From NCBI RefSeq assembly GCF_963678635.1, contig NC_087067.1, positions 60,064,594 to 60,128,593 on the forward strand: DNA of 64,000 nt, written 5' to 3'. The notes below the pieces were generated by a model. It was not told where the DNA came from, made no database searches, and saw only the letters and a program-made list of their open reading frames with translations. The position numbers and the translations under genes are program-made. Below, one piece after another: positions 1 to 10,346 of the stretch. Within the stretch, counting starts at the first letter, position 1. Each line of letters begins with the position of its first letter. Source of the stretch: Symsagittifera roscoffensis. Its lineage: Eukaryota; Xenacoelomorpha; Acoela; Convolutidae.

Positions 1-80
1 TAACAAAAAAACTCCGTCAAAAATGGCTAGTTAAAAAGTCGATTATTGTCCGAAGAAAAAAAACCAACCCGAGCACAAAT

Positions 81-110
81 ATTCCGTTACTTTGTATCGA
101 AAGTCGGAAT
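81..110 (+). repeat. Conserved 30 bp dyad inside the satellite monomer (representative copy)
   Basis: The 30 bp read ATTCCG, TT, ACTTT, GTATCG, AAAGT, CGGAAT. ATTCCG pairs with CGGAAT and ACTTT pairs with AAAGT, giving 11 pairs, a 2 nt bulge and a 6 nt loop. The same 30 bp is present, often unchanged, in a large share of the monomers across the window. Variants such as CTTGGTTAC or TTACGTTGCATCG in some subfamilies weaken the pairing. The function is unknown. It could be a protein-binding site, a replication or transcription hairpin, or incidental. Confidence 0.75.
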
Positions 111-1072
111 AACAAAAAAATTCCGTCAAAAATGGTTAGTTAAACAGTCGAAAATTCTCTGATGAAAAAAATCCACTCCGAGCACAAACATTCCGTTACT
201 TTGTATCGAAAGTCGGAATAACAAAAAAAAATCCGTCAAAAAAGTCTACTTAAAAAGTCGAAATTTGTCTGAAGAAAAAAAAATTCACCCGAGCGCAAAT
301 TTTTTGTTACTTCTGTATCGAACGTCGGATTAACAAAAAAATTCGGTCAAAAATGGCTGGTTAAAAAGTCGAAATTTGTCTGAAGAAAAAAAAATCCACC
401 CCGAGGACAAATATTCCGTTACTTTGTATCGAAAGTCGGTATAACAAAAAAACTCCGTCAAAAATGGCTAGTTAAACAGTCGAAGTTTGTCTGAAGAAAA
501 AAATCCACCCCTAGCAAATATATTCCGTTACTTTGTATCAAAAGTCGGAATAAAAAAAAAATCCGTCAAAAATGGCTAGTTAAAAAGTCGAAATTTGTCT
601 GAAGAAAAAAATCCACGACGAGCAGAATTATTCAGTTACTTTGTATCGAAAGTCGTAATAACAAAAAAATTCCGGCAAAAATGGCTAGTTAAACAGTCGA
701 AGTTTGTCTGAAGAAAAAAAATCCACCCCTAGCAAATATATTCCGTTACTTTGTATCGAAAGTCGGAATAACAAAAAAAAATCCGTCAAAAATGGCTAGT
801 TAAAAAGTCGAAATTCGTCTGAAGAAAAAAATCCACCCCGAGCAGAATTATTCCGTTACTTTGTATCGAAAGTCGGAATAACAAAAAAGTTCCGTCAAAA
901 ATGGCTAGTTAAACAGTCGAAGTTTGTCTGAAGAAAAAAAATCCACCCCTAGCACAAATATTCCGTTGCTTTGTATCGAAAGTCGGAATAACAAAAAAAA
1001 ATCCGTCAGAATGGCTAGTTAAAAAGTCGAATCTTGTCTGAAGAAAAAAAAATCCACCCGAGCACAAATATT

Positions 1073-1146
1073 CCGTTACAAGTTTGTCTAGTTAAAAATT
1101 CAATATTTGTCTGAATAAAAAAAAATCCACCCAGAGCACAAATATT
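1073..1146 (+). repeat. Truncated satellite monomer (74 bp instead of ~111)
   Basis: From CCGTTAC at 1073 the sequence jumps to AAGTTTGTCTAGTT, and the next CCGTTAC is at 1147. About 37 bp of the usual monomer (the TTTGTATCGAAAGTCGGAATAAC part) is missing. The identical truncated monomer occurs at 10273, making it a marker of block-level copying. Confidence 0.85.
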
Positions 1147-4100
1147 CCGTTACTTTTGTATCGAAATTCGGAATAACAAAAAAACTCCGTCAAAAATGGC
1201 TAGTTAAAAAGTCGAATATTGTCCGAAGAAAAAAAACCAACCCGAGCACAAATATTCCGTTACTTTGTATCGAAAGTCGGAATAACAAAAAAATTCCGTC
1301 AAAAATGGTTAGTTAAACAGTCGAAATTTCTCTGATGAAAAAAAATCCACTCCGAGCACAAATATTCCGTTACTTTGTATCGAAAGTCGGAATAACAAAA
1401 AAAAATCCGTCAGAAACGGCTACTTAAAAAGTCGAAATTTGTCTGAAGAAAAAAAAATTCACCCCGAGCGCAAATATTTTGTTACTTCTGTATCGAAAGT
1501 CGGATTAACAAAAAAAATCCGTCAAAAATGGCTGGTTAAAAAGTCGAAATTTGTCTGAAGAAAAAAAAATCCACCCCGAGGACAAATATTCCGTTACTTT
1601 GTATCGAAAGTCGGAATAACAAAAAAACTCCGTCAAAAATGGCTAGTTAAACAGTCGAAGTTTGTCTGAAGAAAAAAAATCCACCCCTAGCAAATATATT
1701 CCGTTACTTTGTATCAAAAGTAGGAATAACAAAAAAAAATCCGTCAAAAATGGCTAGTTAAAAAGTCGAAATTTGTCTGAAGAAAAAATTCCACGCCGAG
1801 CAGAATTATTCCGTTACTTTGTATCGAAAGTCGGAATAACAAAAAAACTCCGGCAAAAATGGCTAGTTAAACAGTCGAAGTTTGTCTGAAGAAACAAAAT
1901 CCACCCCGAGCACAATTATTCCGTTGCTTTGTATCGAAAGTCGGATTAACAAAAAAATTCCGTCAAAAATGTCTAGTTAAAAATTCAATATTTGTCTGAA
2001 TAAAAAAAAATCCACCCAGAGCACAAATATTCCGTTACTTTTATATCGAAATTCGGAATAACAAAAAAACTCCGTCAAAAATGGCTAGTTAAAAAGTCGA
2101 ATATTGTCCGAAGAAAAAAAACCAACCCGAGCACAAATATTCCGTTACTTTGTATCGAAAGTCGGAATAACAAAAAAATTCCGTCAAAAATGGTTAGTTA
2201 AACAGTCGAAATTTCTCTGATGAAAAAAAATCCACTCCGAGCACAAATATTCCGTTACTTTGTATCGAAAGTCGGAATAACAAAAAAAAAATCCGTCAGA
2301 AACGGCTACTTAAAAAGTCGAAATTTGTCTGAAGAAAAAAAAATTCACCCCGAGCGCAAATATTTTGTTACTTCTTTATCGAAAGTCGGATTAACAAAAA
2401 AATTCCGTCAAAAATGGCTGGTTAAAAAGTCGAAATTTGTCTGAAGAAAAAAAAATCCACCCCGAGGACAAATATTCCGTTACTTTGTATCGAAAGTCGG
2501 AATAACAAAAAAACTCCGTCAAAAATGGCTAGTTAAACAGTCGAAGTTTGTCTGAAGAAAAAAAATCCACCCCTAGCAAATATATTCCGTTACTTTGTAT
2601 CGAAAGTCGGAATAACAAAAAAAAATCCGTCAAAAATGGCTAGTTAAAAAGTCGAAATTTGTCTGAAGAAAAAATTCCACGCCGAGCAGAATTATTCCGT
2701 TACTTTGTATCGAAAGTCGGAATAACAAAAAAACTCCGGCAAAAATGGCTAGTTAAACAGTCGAAGTTTGTCTGAAGAAACAAAATCCACCCCGAGCACA
2801 ATTATTCCGTTGCTTTGTATCGAAAGTCGGATTAACAAAAAAATTCCGTCAAAAATGTCTAGTTAAAAATTCAATATTTGTCTGAATAAAAAAAAGTCCA
2901 CCCAGAGCACAAATATTCCGTTACTTTTGTATCGAAATTCCGAATAACAAAAAAAATCCGTCAAAAATGGCTAGTTAAAAAGTCGAATATTGTCCGAAGA
3001 AAAAAAACCAACCCGAGCACAAATATTCCGATACTTTGTATCGAAAGTCGGAATAACAAAAAAATTCCGTCAAAAATGGTTAGTTAAACAGTCGAAAATT
3101 CTCTGATGAAAAAAATCCACTCCGAGCACAAATATTCCGTTACTTTGTATCGAAAGTCGGAATAACAAAAAAAATCCGTCAAAAACGGCTACTTAAAAAG
3201 TCGAAATTTGTCTGAAGAAAAAAAAAATTCACCCCGAGCGCAAATATTTTGTTACTTCTGTATCGAAAGTCGGATTAACAAAAAAATTCCGTCAAAAATG
3301 GCTGGTTAAAAAGTCGAAATTTGTCTGAAGAAAAAAAAATCCACACCGAGGACAAATATTCCGTTACTTTGTATCGAAAGTCGGAATAACAAAAAAACTC
3401 CGTCAAAAATGGCTAGTTAAACAGTCGAAGTTTGTCTGAAAAAAAAATCCACCCCTAGCAAATATATTCCGTTACTTTGTATCGAAAGTCGGAGTAACAA
3501 AAAAAAATCCGTCAAAAATGGCTAGTTAAAAAGTCGAAATTTGTCTGAAGAAAAAAATCCACGCCGAGCAGAATTATTCCGTTACTTTGTATCGAAAGTC
3601 GGAAAAACAAAAAAATTCCGGCAAAAATGGCTAGTTAAACAGTCGATGTTTGTCTGAAGAAAAAAAATCCACCCCTAGCAAATCTATTCCGTTACTTTGT
3701 ATCGAAAGTCGGAATAACAAAAAAAAATCCGTCAAAAATGGCTAGTTAAAAAGTCGAAATTCGTCTGAAGAAAAAAATCCACCCCGAACAGAATTATTCC
3801 GTTACTTTGTATCGAAAGTCGGAATAACAAAAAAATTCCGTCAAAAATGGCTAGTTAAACAGTCGAAGTTTGTCTGAAGAAAAAAAATCCACCCATAGCA
3901 CAAATATTCCGTTGATTTGTATCGAAAGTCGGAATAACAAAAAAAAATCCGTCAGAATGGCTAGTTAAAAAGTCGAATCTTGTCTGAAAAAAAAATCCAC
4001 TCCGAGCACAATTATTCCGTTACTTTTGTATCGAAAATTGGAATAACAAAAAAAATCCTGGCAAAACAGCTAGTTAAAAAATCAAAATTTTTCTGAAGAA

Positions 4101-4683
4101 ATAAAGTCCACCCCGAGCACAAAGATTCCGTTACTTTGTATCGAAAGTCGGAATAACAAAAAACTTCCGTCAAAAATGGCTATTTAAATAGTCGACATTT
4201 GTCTGAAGAGAAAAAAATCTACCCCGAGCGCAAATACTCCGTTACCTTGTATCAAAAGTTGGAATAACAAAAACAAATCCGTCAAAAATGGCTAGTTAAA
4301 TAGTCGAAACTTGTCTGAAGAAAAAATTCCGCACCGAGCACAATTATTCCGTTACTTTGTCTGGAAAGTCGGAATAACAAAAAATTCCGACAAAATTGGC
4401 CAGTTAAAAAGCCGAAATTGGTCTGAAGAATAAAATCCACCCCGAGCACAAATATTCCGTTACTTTGTATCGAAAGTCGGAATAACAAAAAAAAATCCAT
4501 CAAAAAAGGCTAGCTAAAAAGGCAAAATTTGTCTGAAGAAAAAAAAATCCACCCGAGCACAAATATTCCGTTACTTCTGTATCGAAAGTCGGAATAACAA
4601 AAAAAACTCTGCCAAAAATGGCTAGTTAAAAAGTAGAAACTTGTCTGAAGAAAAAAAAATCCAGAACAAATTGACAGAACAAA

Positions 4684-4827
4684 ATGACAGAACAAATTGA
4701 GTTAAAAAATCGACGATTGATGAATGGTCGAACTTCACTAGAAAATGAGCTTTCCGTAGTTCACAGTCGCATAACTGAGAGTTTAGAGGGACCAATTCGG
4801 AAAACAAAAAAAAAACGCCTTAATTGA
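4684..4827 (+). pseudogene. gag N-terminus fragment (copy 1)
   Basis: A 47-codon frame opens with ATG at 4684 (MTEQIELK...) and stops at TGA 4825-4827 just after a run of ten A residues. In the next frame the sequence continues as LIESCKSVLEKALAKNDEL, directly into the coiled-coil region, so the ancestral gag frame was probably broken in this A-run. The homologous run in the large element has eight A residues and also stops, at 25585. The ATG context is AGAACAAAATGA. The role by homology is the start of the BEL/Pao Gag polyprotein. No product is expected. Confidence 0.7.
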
Positions 4828-5332
4828 ATCATGCAAGAGTGTTCTCGAAAAAGCATTAGCAAAGAATGATGAACTTGTGATATTGGCTAATAAAACCGAT
4901 AAACCTAGCAAATTATTAACGGAGTTGGCTGCATGGTGGGATAGGATAGTTAAAGTTAACGATGAAGTAACTGGTAAGGCTCGTGCTCATATGGAATCTA
5001 ATCAAGCTTCAGAGGTCTGCGTCAGTGAAACTAGTCAATCAAAAGTTTCATCAAAATCGGCAAAATCCGGGTCGAGTAATCAAAGCTCAATGAAATCATT
5101 GACCCCCAGTGAGCGCCGCAAAGAACTGCTCCTAGCGAAGGTGAAGCGAGAAGAGTTGGAAAAACAACATGAGGCAACCTTAAGACTGAAACAACAGGCA
5201 GCCATCATCATTGAGCAACATCATCTGATTGAGATGGAACGAAAACAACAAGAAATTAAATTTGAAATTGACCGTAAAGAGCAAGAACATCGTTTACGAA
5301 TCAAAAATGTCGGCTTGAAATGGAACGATTAA
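4811..5332 (+). pseudogene. gag coiled-coil segment (copy 1)
   Basis: This frame is open from the A-run to TAA at 5330-5332. The longest likely-start version begins at GTG 4877 and gives 151 codons. It reads through LEKALAKNDELVILANKTDK, then a Ser/Lys-rich stretch (QSKVSSKSAKSGSSNQSS), then TPSERRKELLLAKVKREELEKQ and a long Glu/Lys/Gln-rich heptad-like region predicted to be coiled coil. Such a segment ahead of DUF1759 is common in BEL/Pao Gag. The frame ends at ...LKWND, while the neighbouring frame continues the same coiled-coil character as RLEMERLSEEN, so a one-base frameshift separates two halves of one ancestral ORF. The same shift is present in all three copies. Confidence 0.75.
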
Positions 5333-5721
5333 GCGAAGAAAATGGTATTAAAGTAGCTGAAGCAAAAATGGTTGAAACTGAATACCTCGAAGAGTCTGAA
5401 ATAGACCAGCATCTCGAGCTGGCGTCTTCGGTTGATCGTCGTTCTGACAGGGTAAACGATTGGGTTGATCATGCATTAGAAAACCAAAAAGGGCCCAAGG
5501 TAGTTCCGTCTTCTTCAAAGTTTGAAAACTGTATAAATCTAGAAAGTGGTTCGCATCAACACAGAAATGTGTCCACAGCTGAAATTTTAACTCGGCGATC
5601 GTTGCCGAATCAGACTTTTGATTGCGGTCAACAATGTTATCCCTATCAACCAACCGTCTCCTTCAGCGATGGCGATGGAATCAAGCACGCTGTATCCACT
5701 AATCCTGAGCACGAAACGTAG
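5320..5721 (+). pseudogene. gag middle segment up to shared in-frame TAG (copy 1)
   Basis: This is a 133-codon frame from ATG 5320 that continues the gag coiled coil (MERLSEENGIKVAEAKM) into an acidic then Ser/Asn/Pro-rich linker. It is closed by TAG at 5719-5721 after STNPEHET. Beyond the TAG the same frame stays open for another 83 codons (5725-5976), which suggests the TAG interrupts an ancestral frame. The TAG is also present at 17015-17017 and 26480-26482. I recognise no domain in this linker. Its assignment as gag rests on position in the larger element. Confidence 0.65.
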
Positions 5722-5724
5722 TCG

Positions 5725-5976
5725 TTGCTTATTTCCAATAACGCTACACTTTGCGAAAACGATACATCATCATTTTTTAATCCAGCTGGAACAGCAGCTA
5801 TCAACACTCCGGTATGCTGTTACTTCTCTGTACCTAATCCTTCGTCTTCCATTCAACATATCCCCGTTAACAACTTTAATAACGATTCTCGAGTTGTTGA
5901 AACATGCCCGCCATCTCCAATCAATACTCTGGATACACCCCCCATGTCATTGTGTCACAACCACCTGCAAATTTAA
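5725..5976 (+). pseudogene. gag Asn/Ser/Pro-rich linker segment (copy 1)
   Basis: This is an 83-codon continuation in the same frame as the preceding segment, after the TAG. It is rich in Asn, Ser and Pro (FFNPAGTAAINTP, SSSIQHIPVNNFNN) and ends at TAA 5974-5976. The corresponding large-element sequence changes frame just upstream of this stop and continues as VSQPPANLICRNQN, so another frameshift lies here. The fragment itself ends about 34 bp later in satellite. No known domain is visible. Confidence 0.55.
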
Positions 5977-6010
5977 TCTGCAGAATTCAAAACTTGCTAT
6001 CACATAACGT

Positions 6011-9000
6011 CTGAAGAAAGAAAAATTCACCCGAGCACAAATACTCTTTACTTTGTATCGAAAGTCGGATTAACAAAAAAAAAATCCGTCAAAAATGGCT
6101 AGTTAAAAAGTCGAAATTTGTCTGAAGAAAAAAATTCACCCCTAGCACAAATACTCCGTTACTTTGTATCGAAAGTCGGAATAACAAAAAAAACTTTCGT
6201 CAAAAATGGCTAGTTAAAAAGTCGAAATTTTTCTGAAGAAAAAAATTATATCCCGAGCACAAATATTCCGTTACTTTGTATCGAAAGTCGGAATAACAAA
6301 AAGACTCCGTCAAAAATGGTTAGTTGAATAGCCGAAAATTGTCTGAAGAAAGAAAAATTCACCCCGAGCACAAATACTTCGTTACTTTGTATCGAAAGTC
6401 GGAATAACAAAAAATATTCCGTCAAAATGGCTAGTTAAAATTTCGAAATTTGTCTGAATAAAAAAAATTCTACCCCGAGCACAAATATTCCGTTACTTTG
6501 TATCGAAAGTCGGAATAACAAAAAGACTCCGTCAAAAATGGCTAGTTGAATAGTCGAAAATTGTCTGAAGAAAGAAAAATTCACCCCGAGCACAAATACT
6601 CCGTTACTTTGTATCAAAAGTCGAATTAACAAAAACCATTCCGTCAAAAATGGCTAGTTAAAAAGTCGAAATTTGTCTGAAGAAAAAAATTCTACCCCGA
6701 GCACAAATATTCCGTTACTTTGTATCGAAAGTCGGAAGAACAAAAAGACTCCGTCAAAAATGGTTAGTTGAATAGCCGAAATTTGTCTGAAGAAAGAAAA
6801 CTTCACCCCGAGCACAAATACTTCGTTACTTTGTATCGAAAGTCGGAATAACAAAAAATATTCCGTCAAAATGGCTAGTTAAAATTTCGAAATTTGTCTG
6901 AATAAAAAAAATTCTACCCCGAGCACAAATATTCCGTTACTTTGTATCGAAAGTCGGAATAACAAAAAGACTCCGTCAAAAATGGCTAGTTGAATAGTCG
7001 AAAATTGTCTGAAGAAAGAAAAATTCACCCCGAGCACAAATACTCCGTTACTTTGTATCAAAAGTCGAATTAACAAAAACCATTCCGTCAAAAATGGCTA
7101 GTTAAAAAGTCGAAATTTGTCTGAAGAAAAAAATTCACCCCTAGCACAAATACTCCGTTACTTTGTATCGAAAGTCGGAATAACAAAAAAAACTTTCGTC
7201 AAAAATGGCTAGTTAAAAAGTCGAAATTTTTCTGAAGAAAAAAATTATATCCCGAGCACAAATATTCCGTTACTTTGTATCGAAAGTCGGAATAACAAAA
7301 AGACTCCGTCAAAAATGGTTAGTTGAATAGCCGAAAATTGTCTGAAGAAAGAAAAATTCACCCCGAGCACAAATACTTCGTTACTTTGTATCGAAAGTCG
7401 GAATAACAAAAAATATTCCGTCAAAATGGCTAGTTAAAATTTCGAAATTTGTCTGAATAAAAAAAATTCTACCCCGAGCACAAATATTCCGTTACTTTGT
7501 ATCGAAAGTCGGAATAACAAAAAGACTCCGTCAAAAATGGCTAGTTGAATAGTCGAAAATTGTCTGAAGAAAGAAAAATTCACCCCGAGCACAAATACTC
7601 CGTTACTTTGTATCAAAAGTCGAATTAACAAAAACCATTCCGTCAAAAATGGCTAGTTAAAAAGTCGAAACTTGTCTGAAGAAAAAAATTCTACCCCGAG
7701 CACAAATATTCCGTTACTTTGTATCGAAAGTCGGAAGAACAAAAAGACTCCGTCAAAAATGGTTAGTTGAATAGCCGAAAGTTGTCTGAAGAAAGAAAAC
7801 TTCACCCCGAGCACAAATACTCCGTTACCATGTATCGAAAGTCGGAATAACAAAAAATATTCCGTCAAAAAAGGCTAGTTAAAAATTCGAAATTTGTCTG
7901 AATAAAAAAAATTCTACCCCGAACACAAATATTCCGTTACTTTGTATCGAAAGCCGGAATAACAAAAAGACTCCGTCAAAAATGGCTAGTTGAATAGTCG
8001 AAATTTGTCTGAAGAAAGAAAAATTCACCCCGAGCACAAATACTCCGTTACTTTGTATCGAAAGTCGGATTAACAAAAACAATTTTGTCAAAAATGGCTA
8101 GTTAAAAAGTCGAAATTTGTCTGAAGAAAAAAAATTCTACCCCGAGCACAAATACTCCGTTACCATGTATCGAAAGTCGGAATAACAAAAAGACTCCGTC
8201 AAAAATGGTTAGCTGAATAGCCGAAATTTGTCTGAAGAAAGTAAACTTCACCCCGAGCACAAATACTCCGTTACTTTGTATCGAAAGTCGGAATAACAAA
8301 AAATATTCCCTCAAAAAAGTCTAGTTAAAAATTCGAAATTTGTCTGCATAAAAAAAATTCTACCCCGAGCACAAATATTCCGTTACTTTGTATCGAAAGC
8401 CGGAATAACAAAAAGACTCCGTCAAAAAGGGCTAGTTGAATAGTCGAAATTTGTCTGAAAAAAGAAAGATTCACCCCGAGCACAAACACTCCGTTACCAT
8501 GTATCGAAAGTCGGAATAACAAAAAATATTCCGTCAAAAAAGGCTAGTTAAAAATTCGAAATTTGTCTGAATAAAAAAAATTCTACCCCGAACACAAATA
8601 TTCCTTTACTTTGTATCGAAAGACGGAATAACAAAAAGACTCCGTCAAAAATGGCTAGTTGAATAGTCGAAATTTGTCTGAAGAAAGAAAAATTCACCCC
8701 GAGCACAAATACTCCGTTACTTTGTATCGAAAGTCGGATTAACAAAAACAATTTTGTCAAAAATGGCTAGTTAAAAAGTCGAAATTTGTCTGAAGAAAAA
8801 AAATTCTACCCCGAGCACAAATATTCCGTTACTTTGTATCGAAAGTCGGAATAACAAAAAGACTCCGTCAAAAATGGCTAGTTGAATAGTCGAAAATTGT
8901 CTGAAGAAAGAAAAATTCACCCCGAGCACAAATACTCCGTTACCATGTATCGAAAGTCGGAATAACAAAAAGACTCCGTCAAAAATGGTTAGCTGAATAG

Positions 9001-10272
9001 CCGAAATTTGTCTGAAGAAAGTAAACTTCACCCCGAGCACAAATACTCCGTTACTTTGTATCGAAAGTCGGAATAACAAAAAATATTCCGTCAAAAAAGG
9101 CTAGTTAAAAATTCGAAATTTGTCTGCATAAAAAAAATTCTACCCCGAGCACAAATATTCCGTTACTTTGTATCGAAAGCCGGAATAACAAAAAGACTCC
9201 GTCAAAAAGGGCTAGTTGAATAGTCGAAATTTGTCTGAAAAAAGTAAAATTCACCCCGAGCACAAACACTCCGTTATTTTGTATCGAAAGTCGGATTAAC
9301 AAAAACAATTCCGTCAAAAATGGCTAGTTAAAAAGTCGAAATTTGTCTGAAGAAAAAAATTCTACCCCGAGCACAAATATTCCGTTACTTTGTATCGAAA
9401 GTCGGAATAACGAAAACACTCCGTCAAAAATAGCTAGTTAAATAGTCGAAATTTGTCTGAAGAAAGAAAAATTCACCCCGAGCACAAATACTCCGTTACC
9501 ATGTATCGAAAGTCGGAATAACAAAAAATATTCCGTCAAAAAAGGCTAGTTAAAAATTCGAAATTTGTCTGAATAAAAAAAATTCTACCCCGAGCACAAA
9601 TATTCCGTTACTTTGTATCGAAAGCCGGAATAACAAAAAGACTCCGTCAAAAATGGCTAGTTGAATTGTCGAAATTTGTCAGAAGAAAGAAAAATTCACC
9701 CCGAGCACAAATACTCCGTTACTTTGTATCGAAAGTCGGATTAACAAAAACAATTTTGTCAAAAATGGCTAGTTAAAAAGTCGAAATTTGTCTGAAGAAA
9801 AAAAATTCTACCCCGAGCACAAATATTCCGTTACTTTGTATCGAAAGTCGGAATAACAAAAAGACTCCGTCAAAAATGGCTAGTTGAATAGTCGAAAATT
9901 GTCTGAAGAAAGAAAAATTCACCCCGAGCACAAATACTCCGTTACTTTGTATCAAAAGTCGGATTAACAAAAACCATTCCGTCAAAAATGGCTAGTTAAA
10001 AAGTCGAAATTTGTCTGAAGAAAAAAATTTTACCCCGAGCACAAATATTCCGTTACTTTGTATCGAAAGTCGGAAGAACAAAAAGACTCCGTCAAAAATG
10101 GTTAGTTGAATAGCCGAAATTTGTCTGAAGAAAGAAAACTTCACCCCGAGCACAAATACTCCGTTACCATGTATCAAAAGTCGGAATAACAAAAAATATT
10201 CCGTCAAAAAAGGCTAGTTAAAAATTCGAAATTTGTCTGAATAAAAAAAATTCTACCCCGAGCACAAATATT
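6011..10272 (+). repeat. Satellite block B1, 223 bp dimer periodicity
   Basis: Same satellite family as A but a distinct subtype, with GACTCCGTCAAAAATGGYTAG, TTGAATAGTCGAA or TTGAATAGCCGAA, GAAAGAAAAATTCACC and AAAAAATTCTACCCCGAGC. Two monomer types alternate, and matching sites fall every 223 bp (7879, 8102, 8325, 8548, 8771). The block contains the 999 bp tandem duplication described separately. It ends at 10272, where an A-type truncated monomer begins. No gene is present. The 70 to 107 residue minus-strand frames are translations of the 37-codon monomer. Confidence 0.93.
6090..8088 (+). repeat. 999 bp (nine-monomer) tandem duplication in block B1
   Basis: Sequences from about 6090 reappear 999 bp downstream: ATTCACCCCTAGCAC at 6134 and 7133, the monomer at 6435 and 7434, and the one at 6654 and 7653. 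The homologous part of block B2 (17730, 17949, 18175) has only one copy, so the expansion is private to B1 or was lost from B2. Boundaries are approximate because neighbouring monomers are similar. Confidence 0.75.
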
Positions 10273-10346
10273 CCGTTACAAGTTTGTCTAGTTAAAAATT
10301 CAATATTTGTCTGAATAAAAAAAAATCCACCCAGAGCACAAATATT
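10273..10346 (+). repeat. Truncated satellite monomer marking the B1/A2 junction
   Basis: This is the same 74 bp shortened monomer as at 1073-1146 (CCGTTAC joined to AAGTTTGTCTAGTT). Here it follows a B-type monomer, whereas at 1073 it follows an A-type monomer, so the block boundary arose by exchange at or just before this site. Confidence 0.85.

Larger units (their letters stand above)
1..4661 (+). repeat. Satellite block A1, ~111 bp monomer, ~886 bp higher-order repeat
   Basis: Head-to-tail monomers of 109-112 bp. Each carries, in order, an A-run, CCGTCAAAAATGG, CTAGTTAAAMAGTCGAA, TTGTCTGAAGAA, an A-run, CCGAGCACAAAT and the dyad beginning ATTCCG. For example, TTCCGTTACT-type sites fall at 82, 191 and 302. 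A marker monomer with ATTCAATATTTGTCTG recurs at 1098, 1983 and 2869 (spacing 885 and 886), so eight monomers form a higher-order unit. A second marker, TTTTGTTACTTCT, recurs at 1478, 2363 and 3247. A subtype with CACCCCTAGCAAATATATTCC is typical of A blocks. No gene is visible. Short open frames here are translations of the repeat. Confidence 0.95.
4662..6010 (+). mobile_element. BEL/Pao gag fragment, copy 1, embedded in satellite
   Basis: This 1.35 kb stretch is not satellite and aligns throughout with 25447-26771 of the larger element. It starts essentially at the gag initiation codon and ends in mid-gag, where ...CATAACGT runs into satellite CTGAAGAAAG. It has no LTR, no primer site and no target duplication, so it is not an insertion in its own right but a piece left or moved by recombination. 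The 5' junction holds three tandem 13 bp units (CAGAACAAAtTGA and variants) at 4662-4700. The second copy at 15958-17306 differs by very few bases, for example Lys versus Thr in the NKTDxPSK stretch. Confidence 0.9.

Noticed and set aside
81-191. CENP-B box in the satellite monomer
   Set aside because: I compared both strands of the monomer with the TTCG-n4-A-n2-CGGG core. TTTCGATACAAAG begins similarly but lacks the CGGG at the right spacing.
2220-2444. Plus-strand short frames in satellite (for example at 2220, 32384, 35777, 42686)
   Set aside because: Translations of two adjacent monomers, interrupted wherever monomer length varies.
1-4661. Regular repeats as a possible CRISPR array
   Set aside because: The whole ~111 bp unit is repeated with no unique spacers, and the context is eukaryotic.
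5348-5653. Minus-strand 101-codon frame in the gag fragment (also at 16644 and 26094)
   Set aside because: Antisense shadow of the Gag coiled-coil and linker. The plus strand has clear Gag character and matches the larger element.
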